Below are positions 1 through 8,775 of a stretch of 64,000 bases of DNA, piece after piece (the stretch's first letter is position 1; every line of letters begins with the position of its first letter). This DNA comes from Galactobacillus timonensis (GTDB lineage Bacteria > Bacillota_I > Bacilli_A > Erysipelotrichales > Erysipelotrichaceae): assembly GCF_900240265.1 (NCBI RefSeq), contig NZ_LT964739.1, positions 675,948 to 739,947 on the forward strand, written 5' to 3'. Under the pieces are notes generated by a model. The model did no database searches. It worked only from the letters and a program-made list of their open reading frames with translations, and had not been told where the DNA came from. The position numbers and the translations under genes are program-made.

Positions 1-126
1 GATGTCATTAGAGACCGTACGAAAACTTACATGAAATAAAGAGCTCATGTACCGGTTAGTAAAATACCGGTCCGGGCTGTTCAAAAATTCATTCAGAAGT
101 GCTAATTGTCTGCTTTCAAGCTCCAT
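1..126 (-). CDS. HTH transcriptional regulator, PRD/BglG-like, N-terminus only (cut by window)
   Basis: The reading frame starts at an ATG at 126 and runs leftward out of the window, so only 42 codons are visible. They contain a helix-turn-helix-like stretch (residues about 24-42, ending FRTVSNDI) that resembles the first HTH of BglG/MtlR-type PRD regulators, where a similar R-T-(I/V)-x-x-D-I motif closes the recognition helix. The family assignment is tentative because the body of the protein is missing. A TATAAT at 136-141 with TTGTTT at 159-164 (17-base spacer) would place transcription only a few bases before the ATG, and no Shine-Dalgarno is visible. It is divergent from lysA. Confidence 0.5.
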   Translation of the reverse strand, partial: MELESRQLALLNEFLNSPDRYFTNRYMSSLFHVSFRTVSNDI

Positions 127-135
127 AATGACAAA

Positions 136-164
136 ATTATAGAATTCCACCAAAAAGTAAACAA
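136..164 (-). promoter_or_regulatory. Promoter for the leftward HTH regulator
   Basis: On the minus strand TTGTTT (159-164) and TATAAT (136-141) are separated by 17 bases. Start of transcription is expected near 129-130, 3-4 bases before the ATG at 126. The promoter overlaps the lysA Shine-Dalgarno region on the other strand. Confidence 0.5.
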
Positions 165-172
165 GGAGACGT

Positions 173-1387
173 ATGATGCAAACTTTTCTTTCCAAAGAGG
201 TATATGAACAACTGATATCTGTCTATGGATCACCGCTCTACGTATACGACGAAACAATCCTACGGCAGCGCTGTCGTGAGATAAGACAACTGTGCAAAGA
301 CCCCGGCTTTCATCCCCAGTACTCGGTTAAGGCAAATGCCAATATCGAGCTCTTGAAGATTATTCGCAGCGAAGGCATTCATGCTGATGCCATGTCAATG
401 GGTGAAGTCGTTCAGGAAGAGGCCGCCGGTTATACAAAAGATGAAATTGTTGTATGCTCCAACAACATGACGCCGCCCGAAATGAAATTTGCCGCTGAAC
501 ATGCAAGAATTACAATCCTTGATTCTCTGGACCAGCTGGAGCAGTACCTGAAGACAACGGGCGTAAAACAAGCCGGTATCCGCGTGAATCCCGGCATCGG
601 CGATGGACACTGCACAAAAGTAATCACCGGAGGCAATACAAAATTCGGGATTCCCCTCGCAGATATACCAAAGGCGCAGAAAATTGCGCATGATTTTAAC
701 GCATCCATTACGATCGCCCACATGCATGTCGGCTCACAGTATCTGGACCCTTCCAACTTCCTGCAGGCTGCGGAAGTACTGCTGCGGGTGGTTGAGCAGT
801 GGCTGCCAGAGGTCACGGAAGTCGATTTTGGTGGAGGATTCGGAGTTCCGTATCACGACGAGAAACGGTTAGACATCAATGACATTGGAAAAGACCTCGA
901 CGATCTCATCATGGACTTTCAGAGGAGAACCGGACGAAAGCTGTCTTTCATCGTAGAGCCCGGACGGTATCTTGTAGCAGAGTGTGGAGAGCTGATCGGC
1001 ACTGTCACCAGTATCAAGCAGAATAGCGGCACATTATACGCAGGTACAGATCTTGGCTTCAATATCATGATGCGTCATGTCCTTTATGGCTCAACACACC
1101 ACATTGTTACTACCAGCAGCTCTGACCAAACCGCGGAGTATACCGTTGTTGGAAACATCTGTGAGACCGGCGACATCCTAGCTGAGCACATCAAGCTGCC
1201 AACTTTAAAACCCGGTGATCAAGTAATAGTCCTTACAACCGGAGCATATGGCTTCAGTATGGCTTCCCAGTACAATGGCCGTCTCAGACCGGCTGAAGTA
1301 CTGCATCAGGAAGATGGAAGCTTTCGCCTAATTCGTCAGCGTGACACATTTGATTCATTAATTCATCAACTGCCAAGCCTACTATAA
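173..1387 (+). CDS. lysA: Diaminopimelate decarboxylase
   Basis: LysA decarboxylates meso-diaminopimelate to L-lysine, the last step of the DAP pathway, in the cytosol with pyridoxal phosphate. The protein (404 aa) is a typical fold-type III enzyme: the PLP lysine lies in YSVKAN near residue 53, then HVGSQ near 185, the glycine loop GGGFGVPY near 222, EPGRYLVAE near 262, the catalytic cysteine region ICETGD near 330 and AYGFSMASQYN near 362. AAGGAG lies just upstream. The second ATG (176) has slightly better spacing and may be the real start. A small membrane protein gene follows after 25 bases and probably shares the transcript up to the terminator at 1609-1641. No other lysine gene is near. 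Confidence 0.93.
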   Translation: MMQTFLSKEVYEQLISVYGSPLYVYDETILRQRCREIRQLCKDPGFHPQYSVKANANIELLKIIRSEGIHADAMSMGEVVQEEAAGYTKDEIVVCSNNMTPPEMKFAAEHARITILDSLDQLEQYLKTTGVKQAGIRVNPGIGDGHCTKVITGGNTKFGIPLADIPKAQKIAHDFNASITIAHMHVGSQYLDPSNFLQAAEVLLRVVEQWLPEVTEVDFGGGFGVPYHDEKRLDINDIGKDLDDLIMDFQRRTGRKLSFIVEPGRYLVAECGELIGTVTSIKQNSGTLYAGTDLGFNIMMRHVLYGSTHHIVTTSSSDQTAEYTVVGNICETGDILAEHIKLPTLKPGDQVIVLTTGAYGFSMASQYNGRLRPAEVLHQEDGSFRLIRQRDTFDSLIHQLPSLL

Positions 1388-1412
1388 AATTATCAGGTAT
1401 AGGAGAAGGCTC

Positions 1413-1607
1413 ATGGACAAACAGACACAGAAAAGATACAGCCTCCTGGCAGGGTTGGTCGCAGGTGCAGCTGCCGACGGATATCTGCGCGCAGTCAGCG
1501 GAAACGAAGGTAACCTCCTGGTACATTCCGTCGTCTTTCTTGTGGCGGCGGCTGTAGTTTACGCCATCGCCAACCTGATCATCCGCACACATAACAAGAT
1601 CAACTAA
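1413..1607 (+). CDS. Small membrane protein of unknown function
   Basis: A 64-residue protein with AGGAG eight bases before the ATG. Two hydrophobic stretches are visible, a weak one at residues about 10-22 (small residues, LLAGLVAGAAA) and a stronger one at about 36-54, so it may cross the membrane once or twice. It ends in a basic tail. It follows lysA in the same direction and precedes a strong terminator, which together with the ribosome-binding site suggests it is real. I do not recognise a family. Confidence 0.6.
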   Translation: MDKQTQKRYSLLAGLVAGAAADGYLRAVSGNEGNLLVHSVVFLVAAAVVYAIANLIIRTHNKIN

Positions 1608-1608
1608 A

Positions 1609-1641
1609 AAAGATGCGTCCAGATAACGGAGCGCATCTTTT
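1609..1641. terminator. Bidirectional terminator between lysA unit and MFS gene
   Basis: AAAGATGCG at 1609-1617 pairs with CGCATCTTT at 1632-1640, with A-runs on the left and T-runs on the right, so it can stop both the rightward lysA unit and the leftward MFS gene. Confidence 0.8.
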
Positions 1642-1650
1642 CTTTCCTGT

Positions 1651-2805
1651 TCAGTCAATCACACGATAAACCTTCTCAATCAGCGCAATGTTCAAAACCG
1701 CAAACACCAGCAGATAGAAGGGCATAATCCAGATTCCCGTCTTTTCCTGCAGAAGCCCGAATACCAGCGGCATAAACGTACTGCCGACATAGGCACTCGC
1801 CATCTGCAGACTGATGGCGGCCGCACTGTATCTCTTCCCAAAGTTTGCCGGCGCCATATGCTGAATCGCCGGATAAACCGGCCCCATCCCTGTACCAATG
1901 ATCACAAAGCCAACGGCTGCCGGAACATAACTTTTGAACGGCAGAAGCACAATTCCGATACCAATCAACTCCACTGTAATTCCGATCCGGATCAGCCGCC
2001 GGTCACCCATCCGGTTCGAAACCAGACCCGACAACAGCCTCCCCAGCATCAGGCCACCGAAGATCAGGGAGCCGAACGACGCAATCGTCCCCTGCGACAA
2101 TCCCTCTTTTACACCGGCAAAGTAGCTCGGCGTCCACAGAAAGCAGGTCGCCTCCCCTGCACAATACGCAAAAAACGAAGCCATCGTCAAAGCGACGCCC
2201 GGCCGCCGGATTGTTTCCCGGATCCCGCTTCCCTTCACCGCTTCCTCTTCCTCTTTCGCGTCATGATTCTTCCATAGCGGCAGCGAACAAACGCACACAA
2301 ACAGAATGATCATCTGCAGATACGCCGTCCACCGGTAGCCCTCATTCCATCCCGCCTGCCGCAGCGCCAGAGCCATAATATTCGGACTGATCATCGCCCC
2401 AACACCATAGAAACAATGCAGAAAATTCATCACCGACGAAGGATAGTGCATCGCCACATACGAATTCACCGACGCATCAATCGCACCCGCACCAAGACCA
2501 TACGGAACAACAAACAGAAATAACATCCCGTACGAACCGGAAAAGGAAAAGCCAAGCAGACCCACAATCGTCAACCCGATCGAACCAATCACGATCCACT
2601 GCGTACGAAAGCGCCGCATCAGCTTCGGACACGCCAGCGCCGAAAGAATCGTCATAAACGAAATAGACATCGACACATAGCCCGCATACGAAGACGGCAC
2701 CCCGAATGCCGCCTGCATCGACGGCCAGCCCGACCCAAGCAGCGAATCCGGCAGGCCAAGACTCACAAATATCAGGAAAATTACAGCCAACAATAATGAA
2801 TACAT
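1651..2805 (-). CDS. Major facilitator superfamily transporter
   Basis: A 384-residue integral membrane protein with about twelve hydrophobic helices. The N-terminus (LGLPDSLLGSGWPSM) and the loop with LMRRFRTQW resemble the FucP/YfkF-like sugar or drug MFS branch seen in gut Bacillota, but the substrate cannot be read from the sequence. A GGLMLGRLLSGLVSNRMGDRR stretch matches the MFS A-motif-like loop between helices 8 and 9. I use the ATG at 2805; an upstream TTG at 2817 in frame is less likely. The gene is 29 bases downstream of a small leftward ORF and may be cotranscribed with it. Confidence 0.85.
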   Translation of the reverse strand: MYSLLLAVIFLIFVSLGLPDSLLGSGWPSMQAAFGVPSSYAGYVSMSISFMTILSALACPKLMRRFRTQWIVIGSIGLTIVGLLGFSFSGSYGMLFLFVVPYGLGAGAIDASVNSYVAMHYPSSVMNFLHCFYGVGAMISPNIMALALRQAGWNEGYRWTAYLQMIILFVCVCSLPLWKNHDAKEEEEAVKGSGIRETIRRPGVALTMASFFAYCAGEATCFLWTPSYFAGVKEGLSQGTIASFGSLIFGGLMLGRLLSGLVSNRMGDRRLIRIGITVELIGIGIVLLPFKSYVPAAVGFVIIGTGMGPVYPAIQHMAPANFGKRYSAAAISLQMASAYVGSTFMPLVFGLLQEKTGIWIMPFYLLVFAVLNIALIEKVYRVID

Positions 2806-2834
2806 CCCATTCCCCAATTCCTATCGCTAATGTA

Positions 2835-3041
2835 TCACTTCAGAAGCCCGTATTTACGATACTTCTCCATCATCATTTTATAAAACAGACGGTTGCCGAA
2901 ATACTGCCGGTAAGTCGCTGTCTTCTCTTTGCCGCCCGCTTTCAGCTGCTCCATCACTGTCTGTTCCGCTTCTGCCTGTTTCTCAAGATCCGCCAACATC
3001 GTTTCAAACGCTTGCAGTCTCTCCTTTGGATCGGTAATCAT
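2835..3041 (-). CDS. Small hypothetical protein, coupled to a broken upstream gene
   Basis: A 68-residue, highly charged, probably helical protein (residues 1-45 rich in E/K/Q) ending in a basic, aromatic tail. Its ATG overlaps the TGA of the preceding MazG-like remnant in an ATGA arrangement, so translation was probably coupled to that gene. No family is recognised. Because the partner upstream is broken, this gene may now be poorly expressed. Confidence 0.5.
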   Translation of the reverse strand: MITDPKERLQAFETMLADLEKQAEAEQTVMEQLKAGGKEKTATYRQYFGNRLFYKMMMEKYRKYGLLK

Positions 3042-3235
3042 TCTTCCAGCTCCATTTTCTTTTCGCTCAGAAAGTTTTCTACGCAGTCTTCAAAGCTGTA
3101 TCCGCTCCGCTGTGCCAGTACCGCGAGCCACCAGACGCATTCACCGATCTTTGCTGGCAGCTGATCATGGCGAACCAGGGACGCTGGCCCAGCGATGCGC
3201 AGGATCAGCTGCCGGCAAAGATGATGAGACTATGC
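3039..3235 (-). pseudogene. C-terminal remnant of a MazG-like nucleotide pyrophosphohydrolase
   Basis: Reading leftward, an open frame ending with TGA at 3039-3041 encodes HDQLPAKIGECVWWLAVLA followed by a region with SFEDCVENF. This pattern (acidic E-x2-W-W-L-A helix, then a G-x-S-x-E-D helix) resembles the last two helices of MazG-like/phosphoribosyl-ATP pyrophosphohydrolase folds. The frame opens after a TAG near 3235 with no ATG, GTG or TTG start and no RBS, and the N-terminal helices are absent in all three frames. An inverted repeat sits exactly at the break (see separate entry), which suggests rearrangement. The family call is tentative. Confidence 0.4.
3146..3222. repeat. 20-bp inverted repeat at the MazG-like remnant breakpoint
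   Basis: GATCTTTGCTGGCAGCTGATC (3146-3166, written as an inverted arm) reappears in reverse complement at 3203-3222 with one mismatch, separated by 36 bases that themselves contain GCTGG/CCAGC. Both arms encode DQLPAK on opposite strands, so it looks like an inverted duplication of the coding sequence rather than a regulatory hairpin. Confidence 0.7.
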
Positions 3236-3498
3236 TGCGAAAACGGATTTCCTGTTCATTACTGCGGATACCGGAACGTTATTATCAATTGCCGCATAAG
3301 TATTCACCGGCACCTCACTTTCTGGATTCCGCGATTTCTGCATTGATCTTATCAAGAGTCATAGCAGATAAGCCATTTCTTCAGCTATCCGGCTGGCACG
3401 CCTCAAGAAATGAAACACTTAAACATCTACTGGACAGAAATGCGGAAATCCGCATTTTTGTAACATTGACGATTAATCATCACCGAAAAATATCCATC
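3236..3498. other. Non-coding stretch without recognisable gene
   Basis: Between the MazG-like remnant and the ATPase terminator I see only short frames. The longest leftward one with an ATG (starting near 3343) is about 37 codons with no ribosome-binding site. It is best read as decayed sequence. Confidence 0.4.
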
Positions 3499-3540
3499 AA
3501 AAAAAAACGTCCGCCCCGGCAGTTGCCGAATAACGAACGT
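3499..3540 (-). terminator. Terminator of the V-type ATPase operon
   Basis: On the minus strand ACGTTCG pairs with CGGACGT and an inner GGCA/TGCC stem, followed by a run of nine or more T (A-run at 3499-3507 on the plus strand). It lies just after ntpD. Confidence 0.8.
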
Positions 3541-3557
3541 CTCTTTTCCTGATCGGA

Positions 3558-4181
3558 TCAGGCCTGGGCTTCCGGCTTGGAAGCCTTGATCACTTTCATG
3601 CGCGAAAATTCTTCGCGCTCCTTTTCTTCCAGCTGATCCGAGATTTCACGGATCTCAGCCTCGTATCTTGGAATGACAATGTTCTTTAATGCATTGGCGC
3701 GCTTCTGCGTCTTCGAGATCGCATCCGCTAGCCGGTAAACACTGCTGTCCACCTCCGCCAGCACCATCGTCAGCTCCTTTACCTTCTGAAACTGAATGTA
3801 TGCTTCATCGATGCGGGAATTGGTCGACTCAAGACCGTACGGAATTGTCACCTCATCCGGCTTCTGCCAGATCACATGCGGAACCTCAACACCCATCACT
3901 GAGCGATAGGTCACCTGAATGCCCGTCTCGATCGAAATCTCATCGAGAACGCTGCCCAGCTGACCCGTATACAGATTCGCCTGCTCCAGCAGATAATAGC
4001 CAAGCCGGTAGGCATCAGCGATCTGATCACGGACCAGCTTCACCTGATCCGCCTGCTTCATCATTTCACTGATCAGAATGTTCCGCTTGCGGTCCATCAG
4101 CTCATAGCCGCTCTGCGAAAGCTTCAGCGCCCTCTTCAAACGGATCAGATTTCCTTTGGTAGCCGCAATCTGCGTACTCAT
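3558..4181 (-). CDS. ntpD: V-type ATP synthase subunit D
   Basis: Subunit D is the central rotor shaft of the V1 sector that couples ATP turnover in the A3B3 head to rotation of the membrane ring. The 207-residue protein has the family's two long coiled-coil helices: residues about 5-75 (N-terminal, with the conserved RIxLKRxLKxAxxGxxLLxxKR-like pattern seen here as [20 protein letters not shown]) and about 125-200 ([21 protein letters not shown]). Its start codon overlaps the ntpB stop (ATGA), and it is the last gene of the operon before the terminator at 3499-3540. Confidence 0.93.
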   Translation of the reverse strand: MSTQIAATKGNLIRLKRALKLSQSGYELMDRKRNILISEMMKQADQVKLVRDQIADAYRLGYYLLEQANLYTGQLGSVLDEISIETGIQVTYRSVMGVEVPHVIWQKPDEVTIPYGLESTNSRIDEAYIQFQKVKELTMVLAEVDSSVYRLADAISKTQKRANALKNIVIPRYEAEIREISDQLEEKEREEFSRMKVIKASKPEAQA

Positions 4182-5599
4182 TTACGCTCTCCCTGCAGAA
4201 CAAGCTGAATCGTTTCCTCCGCATGTTCCGGATGATAGTACTCCTTGATCAGCTGCGGATCCAGACGATCCAGAGCCGCCTCCGGCAGCGTCGAAAGTAA
4301 CGCCCACCCAAGGTTCAGCGTCTCCTGCATCGAACGGTTCGTATGGAAGCCCTGACCGACAAAGATCTGCTCAAAGCGCCGACCGAACTTCATGTACTGC
4401 TGATCCATCTCAGACAGCTCATCCTCACCGATAACCGATGCCAGCGAACGCGCATCCTGCACCTTTGCATAGCAGGCGAACAGCTGGTTGGCAACATCCT
4501 GATGATCCTTGCGCGTATAGCCTTCACCGATACCGTCCTTCATCAGACGCGAAAGAGAGGACAGCACACCGATCGGAGGCTCAATCCCGTTCATGAAAAG
4601 ATCACGATCCAGAACAATCTGGCCTTCCGTAATATAGCCCGTCAGGTCCGGAACCGGATGCGTAATATCATCATTCGGCATCGTCAGAATCGGCAGCTGC
4701 GTAACCGAACCCTTGCCGCCCTTCACAATACCGGCCCGCTCATACAGCGAAGCCAGATCCGAATACAGATAGCCCGGAAACCCTTTACGGGAAGGAATCT
4801 CACCATTGGACGAAGAGAACTCACGCACCGCTTCGCAGTACGCCGTCATATCCGTCAGAATCACAAGCACGTTCATGCCGCATTCATAGGCAAGATATTC
4901 AGCAGCCGTCAATGCGCAGCGCGGCGTCAGAATACGCTCAACGATCGGATCATCCGAAAGGTTGACATACATTGCAACCTTCTCCATGACGCCGGTTTCC
5001 TCAAAAGAGCGCCGGAACATGTCCGCAACATCGTTCTTCACGCCCATCGTACCGAAGACGATGCAGAAATTTCCCGCATCTTCACCGGTCAGCTTTGCCT
5101 GACGCACAATCTGCACCGCCAGCTGATCATGTGGCAGACCGGATCCCGAAAAGATCGGCAGCTTCTGTCCACGGATCAGCGTATTCAGACCATCGATCGC
5201 AGAGATGCCCGTCTGAATGTAGTTGCGCGGATATTCTCTCGATACCGGGTTGAGCGGACGCCCGTTGACATCCGCAAACTTGCTTGCATAGACAGGGCCC
5301 ATACCGTCGATCGGCTCCCCGATGCCGTTGAATGTACGGCCCAGGATTTCCTTCGACAGCCCCAGTTCCATCGGATGACCAAGCAGCCGCGTCTTGGTAT
5401 TGGTCAAAGAGAGTCCGTCCGTACCCTGGAACACCTGGATCACGGCCTTCTCACCTTCAATCATCGTGACTCTTCCGGTCCTGACGGACCCGTCTTCCAG
5501 AGTCAGCTCAACCATTTCCTCATTGGAAACACCTGTCACATGATCCAGGGCGACGAGTGAGCCCTCGATCCGATCGAGTCCAAGATATTTCAAGCTCAT
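4178..5599 (-). CDS. ntpB: V-type ATP synthase subunit B (non-catalytic)
   Basis: Subunit B alternates with A in the V1 hexamer and contributes to the nucleotide interfaces. The 473-residue length and sequence are typical. The P-loop position reads [11 protein letters not shown] (about 151-161) in place of a true Walker A, which is the hallmark of the non-catalytic B subunit. The conserved [15 protein letters not shown] and [19 protein letters not shown] segments lie near 265-310. A GGGAGG ribosome-binding site precedes the ATG at 5599; the gene follows ntpA after 17 bases. Confidence 0.95.
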   Translation of the reverse strand: MSLKYLGLDRIEGSLVALDHVTGVSNEEMVELTLEDGSVRTGRVTMIEGEKAVIQVFQGTDGLSLTNTKTRLLGHPMELGLSKEILGRTFNGIGEPIDGMGPVYASKFADVNGRPLNPVSREYPRNYIQTGISAIDGLNTLIRGQKLPIFSGSGLPHDQLAVQIVRQAKLTGEDAGNFCIVFGTMGVKNDVADMFRRSFEETGVMEKVAMYVNLSDDPIVERILTPRCALTAAEYLAYECGMNVLVILTDMTAYCEAVREFSSSNGEIPSRKGFPGYLYSDLASLYERAGIVKGGKGSVTQLPILTMPNDDITHPVPDLTGYITEGQIVLDRDLFMNGIEPPIGVLSSLSRLMKDGIGEGYTRKDHQDVANQLFACYAKVQDARSLASVIGEDELSEMDQQYMKFGRRFEQIFVGQGFHTNRSMQETLNLGWALLSTLPEAALDRLDPQLIKEYYHPEHAEETIQLVLQGERK

Positions 5600-5616
5600 T
5601 TCAGGTCCTCCCTTTC

Positions 5617-7368
5617 TTACAGAATCGAACTCAGTGCCTCATCGATCTTCGCATCATACGAATCGAGAAGCGCAATATTGTTATTCGGAACATCGTATTT
5701 CATTTTGATGACTGTCTCAAAGATGCCGGTCTTGACAATCAGAGACACCGGAATCTTCTTCGCAACCTTGTCCTGGCACGCTCTTCTGAGATACGAAATC
5801 ACCTTGAGCATCTTGTACTGTTTCGCCAGAGGAACCGACGCATCATCCGGATGGAACGCATTCTGCTGCAGGTAGCCGACACGTACAACCCGCGCGATCT
5901 CAAGCGTCAGCTTCTGATCCTCCGGAAGCACGTCGGAGCCGATCAGCTTCACGACTTCCATCAGCGTATCTTCCTCATGCAGAATTTCGCGCATCTCCGC
6001 CCTTAGACTCATAAAGTCACGCGCCACGTTCTGTCCATAGTAGTGGGCAAGATCATCCGCATAGTCCGAGGAGCTTTCATTCCAGTTGACGGCCGGATAA
6101 TGACGCGCATAGGCAAGCGACTTGTCCAGCGCCCAGAAGCACCGCACAAAACGCCGCGTATTCTGCGTCACCGGCTCCGAGAAGTCACCGCCCTGCGGCG
6201 ATACGGCACCGATCAGAGTGACACTGCCCTTCGTCCCGGACAGTGTGTCTACATAGCCCGCACGCTCATAGAACTGTGCGATACGGGAAGGCAGATAGGC
6301 CGGGAAGCCTTCTTCTGCCGGCATCTCTTCCAGACGTCCCGAGATTTCACGCAGGGCTTCAGCCCAGCGGGAAGTAGAGTCCGCCATCAGCGCAACATGG
6401 TAGCCCATGTCACGATAGTATTCAGCAATCGTTACGCCGGTATAGATGGATGCTTCACGGGCAGCCACCGGCATGTTGGATGTATTGGCAATCAGCACCG
6501 TACGATCCAGGAGGGAGTTGCCCGTCTTAGGATCCTTCAGGTCACTGAACTCTTCGAGAACCTGCGTCATCTCGTTGCCGCGCTCACCGCAGCCGACGTA
6601 GATGATGATGTCCGCATCACAGAACTTTGCGATCGAATGCTGCAGCATTGTCTTGCCGGCTCCGAATCCGCCAGGAATCGCAGCCGAACCGCCCTTGGCA
6701 ATCGGGAACATCGTATCCAGAACACGCTGCCCCGTAATTAACGGAATCGAAAGCGGCTCCCGCGCCCTGATCGGACGGGGCACACGGACCGGCCACTTCT
6801 GAGCAAGCGTCACCGGAATCTCTTCCCCGGTCTCCTCGTTTCTGACCTTCAGAAGAACATCCGTAACCGTATAAGCGCCATCAGGCACCGCAGAAACAAC
6901 CGTCCCGCTGACACGGACCGGAATCATGGAACGATGCTCAATGACCGGTGTCTCTCTGCAGGTGGCAAAGATTTCGCCGCCGCTGACCTTGTCTCCGGCC
7001 TTCAGCAGAATGTGAACATCCCGCTTCTTCTCTTCATCCAGCGAAGGTACCGACTTTCCTTCGGAAATGAAGGCACCCTGCTGCTCATGAATCTTTTCCA
7101 GCGGCCGCTCAATACCGTCATAGATATTCCTGAGCATGCCCGGTCCAAGCGTCGCATTGAGCAGGGAACCAGTGCCTGTAACGGCTTCGCCCGGCATCAG
7201 TCCTGTCGTCGACTCATAGACCTGAATCGTCGTAACCTGATCATTGATCCGGATCACTTCGCCAAGCAGCTGCTTCGTACCGACATATACCATTTCCCGC
7301 ATCGAGAAGGAAGTGGTGTTACGGACCGTTACAACCGGTCCGTTGATGGAGTAGATGACATCGCTCAT
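5617..7368 (-). CDS. ntpA: V-type ATP synthase subunit A (catalytic)
   Basis: Catalytic subunit of the V1 head, hydrolysing or making ATP. I start it at ATG 7368 (protein [11 protein letters not shown], 583 aa); the frame is open further upstream but that sequence lies in ntpE. The Walker A is [10 protein letters not shown] (about residue 235), the catalytic glutamate is in GCGERGNEM, and [19 protein letters not shown] is the family signature. The non-homologous region typical of A subunits is present around residues 110-190. The ATG overlaps the ntpE stop (ATGA), indicating translational coupling. Confidence 0.96.
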   Translation of the reverse strand: MSDVIYSINGPVVTVRNTTSFSMREMVYVGTKQLLGEVIRINDQVTTIQVYESTTGLMPGEAVTGTGSLLNATLGPGMLRNIYDGIERPLEKIHEQQGAFISEGKSVPSLDEEKKRDVHILLKAGDKVSGGEIFATCRETPVIEHRSMIPVRVSGTVVSAVPDGAYTVTDVLLKVRNEETGEEIPVTLAQKWPVRVPRPIRAREPLSIPLITGQRVLDTMFPIAKGGSAAIPGGFGAGKTMLQHSIAKFCDADIIIYVGCGERGNEMTQVLEEFSDLKDPKTGNSLLDRTVLIANTSNMPVAAREASIYTGVTIAEYYRDMGYHVALMADSTSRWAEALREISGRLEEMPAEEGFPAYLPSRIAQFYERAGYVDTLSGTKGSVTLIGAVSPQGGDFSEPVTQNTRRFVRCFWALDKSLAYARHYPAVNWNESSSDYADDLAHYYGQNVARDFMSLRAEMREILHEEDTLMEVVKLIGSDVLPEDQKLTLEIARVVRVGYLQQNAFHPDDASVPLAKQYKMLKVISYLRRACQDKVAKKIPVSLIVKTGIFETVIKMKYDVPNNNIALLDSYDAKIDEALSSIL

Positions 7369-7970
7369 GCCTGTTCCTCGCTTTCTTCCAGGTTGAATCC
7401 GGAATGTTCGCGGAACCACTGCTGCGCATCCGCAAGACGGTCCTTGAGCATGCATGTGTATTCCATGCGGGCATGCTTGTCAACATACTGGAAGCCGCCG
7501 ATCGGCATATATTCCGTCTTCATCGAATTGGTAAGACCCTCTTCCTTCAGAATCTTCTTCATCAGCATCTCATCCTGTACACGGACAATAAAATATCCGG
7601 ACGGTGTCGTCTTCAGCTTCCTCACGTTGGTGCGAAGATATTCTTCGTAGGCGGGCGTCGTCGTGAACTTCTTCAGATCGCTGCGCACCTCATCAAACAA
7701 TTCGGAAACCAGCTGCTGACGCAGCTCGAGAAGCTGCTTTTTCGTATTCAACCTGTCTGTCGAGCTTTTGGTCGCCGCATACTGCCTCAGATCCTGCAGC
7801 TCCCCTTCCAGATATGTCTCATTCTCTTTTTCAAGACCCTTCCGGAAGAACTCGATCTGGTCTTCCTGCATAGCTCTGGTCTCTTCATTGACACGTTCCT
7901 CGACCAGATCGGCGTTGGCACGTACATCTGCCTTGATGGCCTCCAGGATTTTCTTCTCTTCTTCTTCCAT
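7365..7970 (-). CDS. ntpE: V-type ATP synthase subunit E
   Basis: Subunit E forms, with the G-type subunit, the peripheral stalk that holds the A3B3 head against rotation. The 201-residue protein begins with a long charged helix (residues 1-110, EEEEKKILEAIKADVRANAD onward) followed by a globular C-terminal domain with IGGFQYVDKHARMEYT near 155-170. AGGAGA precedes the start at 7970. It sits between ntpF-type subunit F and catalytic A. Confidence 0.88.
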   Translation of the reverse strand: MEEEEKKILEAIKADVRANADLVEERVNEETRAMQEDQIEFFRKGLEKENETYLEGELQDLRQYAATKSSTDRLNTKKQLLELRQQLVSELFDEVRSDLKKFTTTPAYEEYLRTNVRKLKTTPSGYFIVRVQDEMLMKKILKEEGLTNSMKTEYMPIGGFQYVDKHARMEYTCMLKDRLADAQQWFREHSGFNLEESEEQA

Positions 7971-7981
7971 GAATAACTCTC

Positions 7982-8290
7982 CTACAACTTGATACCAATC
8001 GCGGCACTGATACTGCGGTTGATCGCTTCACCGATGCCGCCGTTGCCGTCGCGGTCCGGAATCTCTACAATCAGCGGCTTTGCGAGATTCATCTTGTAAT
8101 CCGATACCACATCGCTGCATAAGGAGATCACTCCGGTCGTCATCAGAATCATCGCAATGTCCTGGTCCTGAATCAGCTCATTGAGCCGCTTCAAAACCGC
8201 ATCCCGACTCGAAATGACTTCTCCCTCGAAACCGGCAAGCCGCATGCCGGTCACGGTATCTGCACTGTCACTGATGACGTAAGCCTTCAT
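7982..8290 (-). CDS. ntpG: V-type ATP synthase subunit F
   Basis: Small Rossmann-like subunit of the central stalk that binds subunit D and modulates activity. The 102-residue protein starts MKAYVISDSADTVTGMRLAG, the usual opening of subunit F, and carries the DIAMILMTTGV strand and the LIVEIPDRDG segment. It begins three bases after the ntpK stop, with only a weak ribosome-binding site, so coupling to ntpK is likely. In Enterococcus hirae nomenclature this subunit is NtpG. Confidence 0.9.
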   Translation of the reverse strand: MKAYVISDSADTVTGMRLAGFEGEVISSRDAVLKRLNELIQDQDIAMILMTTGVISLCSDVVSDYKMNLAKPLIVEIPDRDGNGGIGEAINRSISAAIGIKL

Positions 8291-8293
8291 AAA

Positions 8294-8722
8294 TCAGAGG
8301 TTGTTCAGAATCAGAATGGAAATCAGCAGACCGTAAATGGCAATACCTTCACCAAGAGCGACGAAGATGATCGCCTTACCAAAGTTGTCCGGATTCTCGG
8401 AAATGGCACCCAGCGCAGCCGGAGCAGCCTTCGCTACTGCCCATGCCGCACCAAGCGAAGAAGCTGCGACCGCAAGAGCAGCGGCCAGGAAGCCCATGGA
8501 CTTGGAAGTATCAACTACAGCACCGTCTTCAGCGAAGACCGTGAACTGATGAAGCTGGAAAATCATCATGACAGCGAAGACGCCGGCAAAGATGGAAATC
8601 TGAGCAATCATCTTGGTCCTGGCATTCTTGGCGGAAACCTTGCCACTGAAGATCAGGGCAATCGGTCCAACAATCAGTACAACAGCAATAAGCGGCAGAA
8701 TCATTTCTTTTAATGTAAGCAT
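8294..8722 (-). CDS. ntpK: V-type ATP synthase proteolipid subunit K (rotor ring)
   Basis: Proteolipid that forms the ion-translocating membrane ring. The 142 residues make four hydrophobic helices, but only the second hairpin (residues about 75-142) looks like a canonical c-subunit hairpin, with the ion-binding glutamate in FVALGEGIAIYGLL near residue 127. The first pair (5-25 and 40-62) lacks the glycine-rich pattern and ends in FAEDG before the second hairpin. The Na+-site pattern P-E-T-Q of sodium pumps is absent, here reading G-E-G-I, which leans toward protons but does not prove it. AAAGGAG precedes the start. Confidence 0.93.
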   Translation of the reverse strand: MLTLKEMILPLIAVVLIVGPIALIFSGKVSAKNARTKMIAQISIFAGVFAVMMIFQLHQFTVFAEDGAVVDTSKSMGFLAAALAVAASSLGAAWAVAKAAPAALGAISENPDNFGKAIIFVALGEGIAIYGLLISILILNNL

Positions 8723-8775
8723 ACGTTTTCTCCTTTTATCTTCCGGTCATTCCGGTATGTTTTTTTTTCTACTGT

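Noticed and set aside
4343..5560. A long open frame on the plus strand opposite ntpB
   Set aside because: It is a shadow of the ntpB coding sequence, has arginine/histidine-rich composition typical of antisense frames, and no ribosome-binding site or family match.
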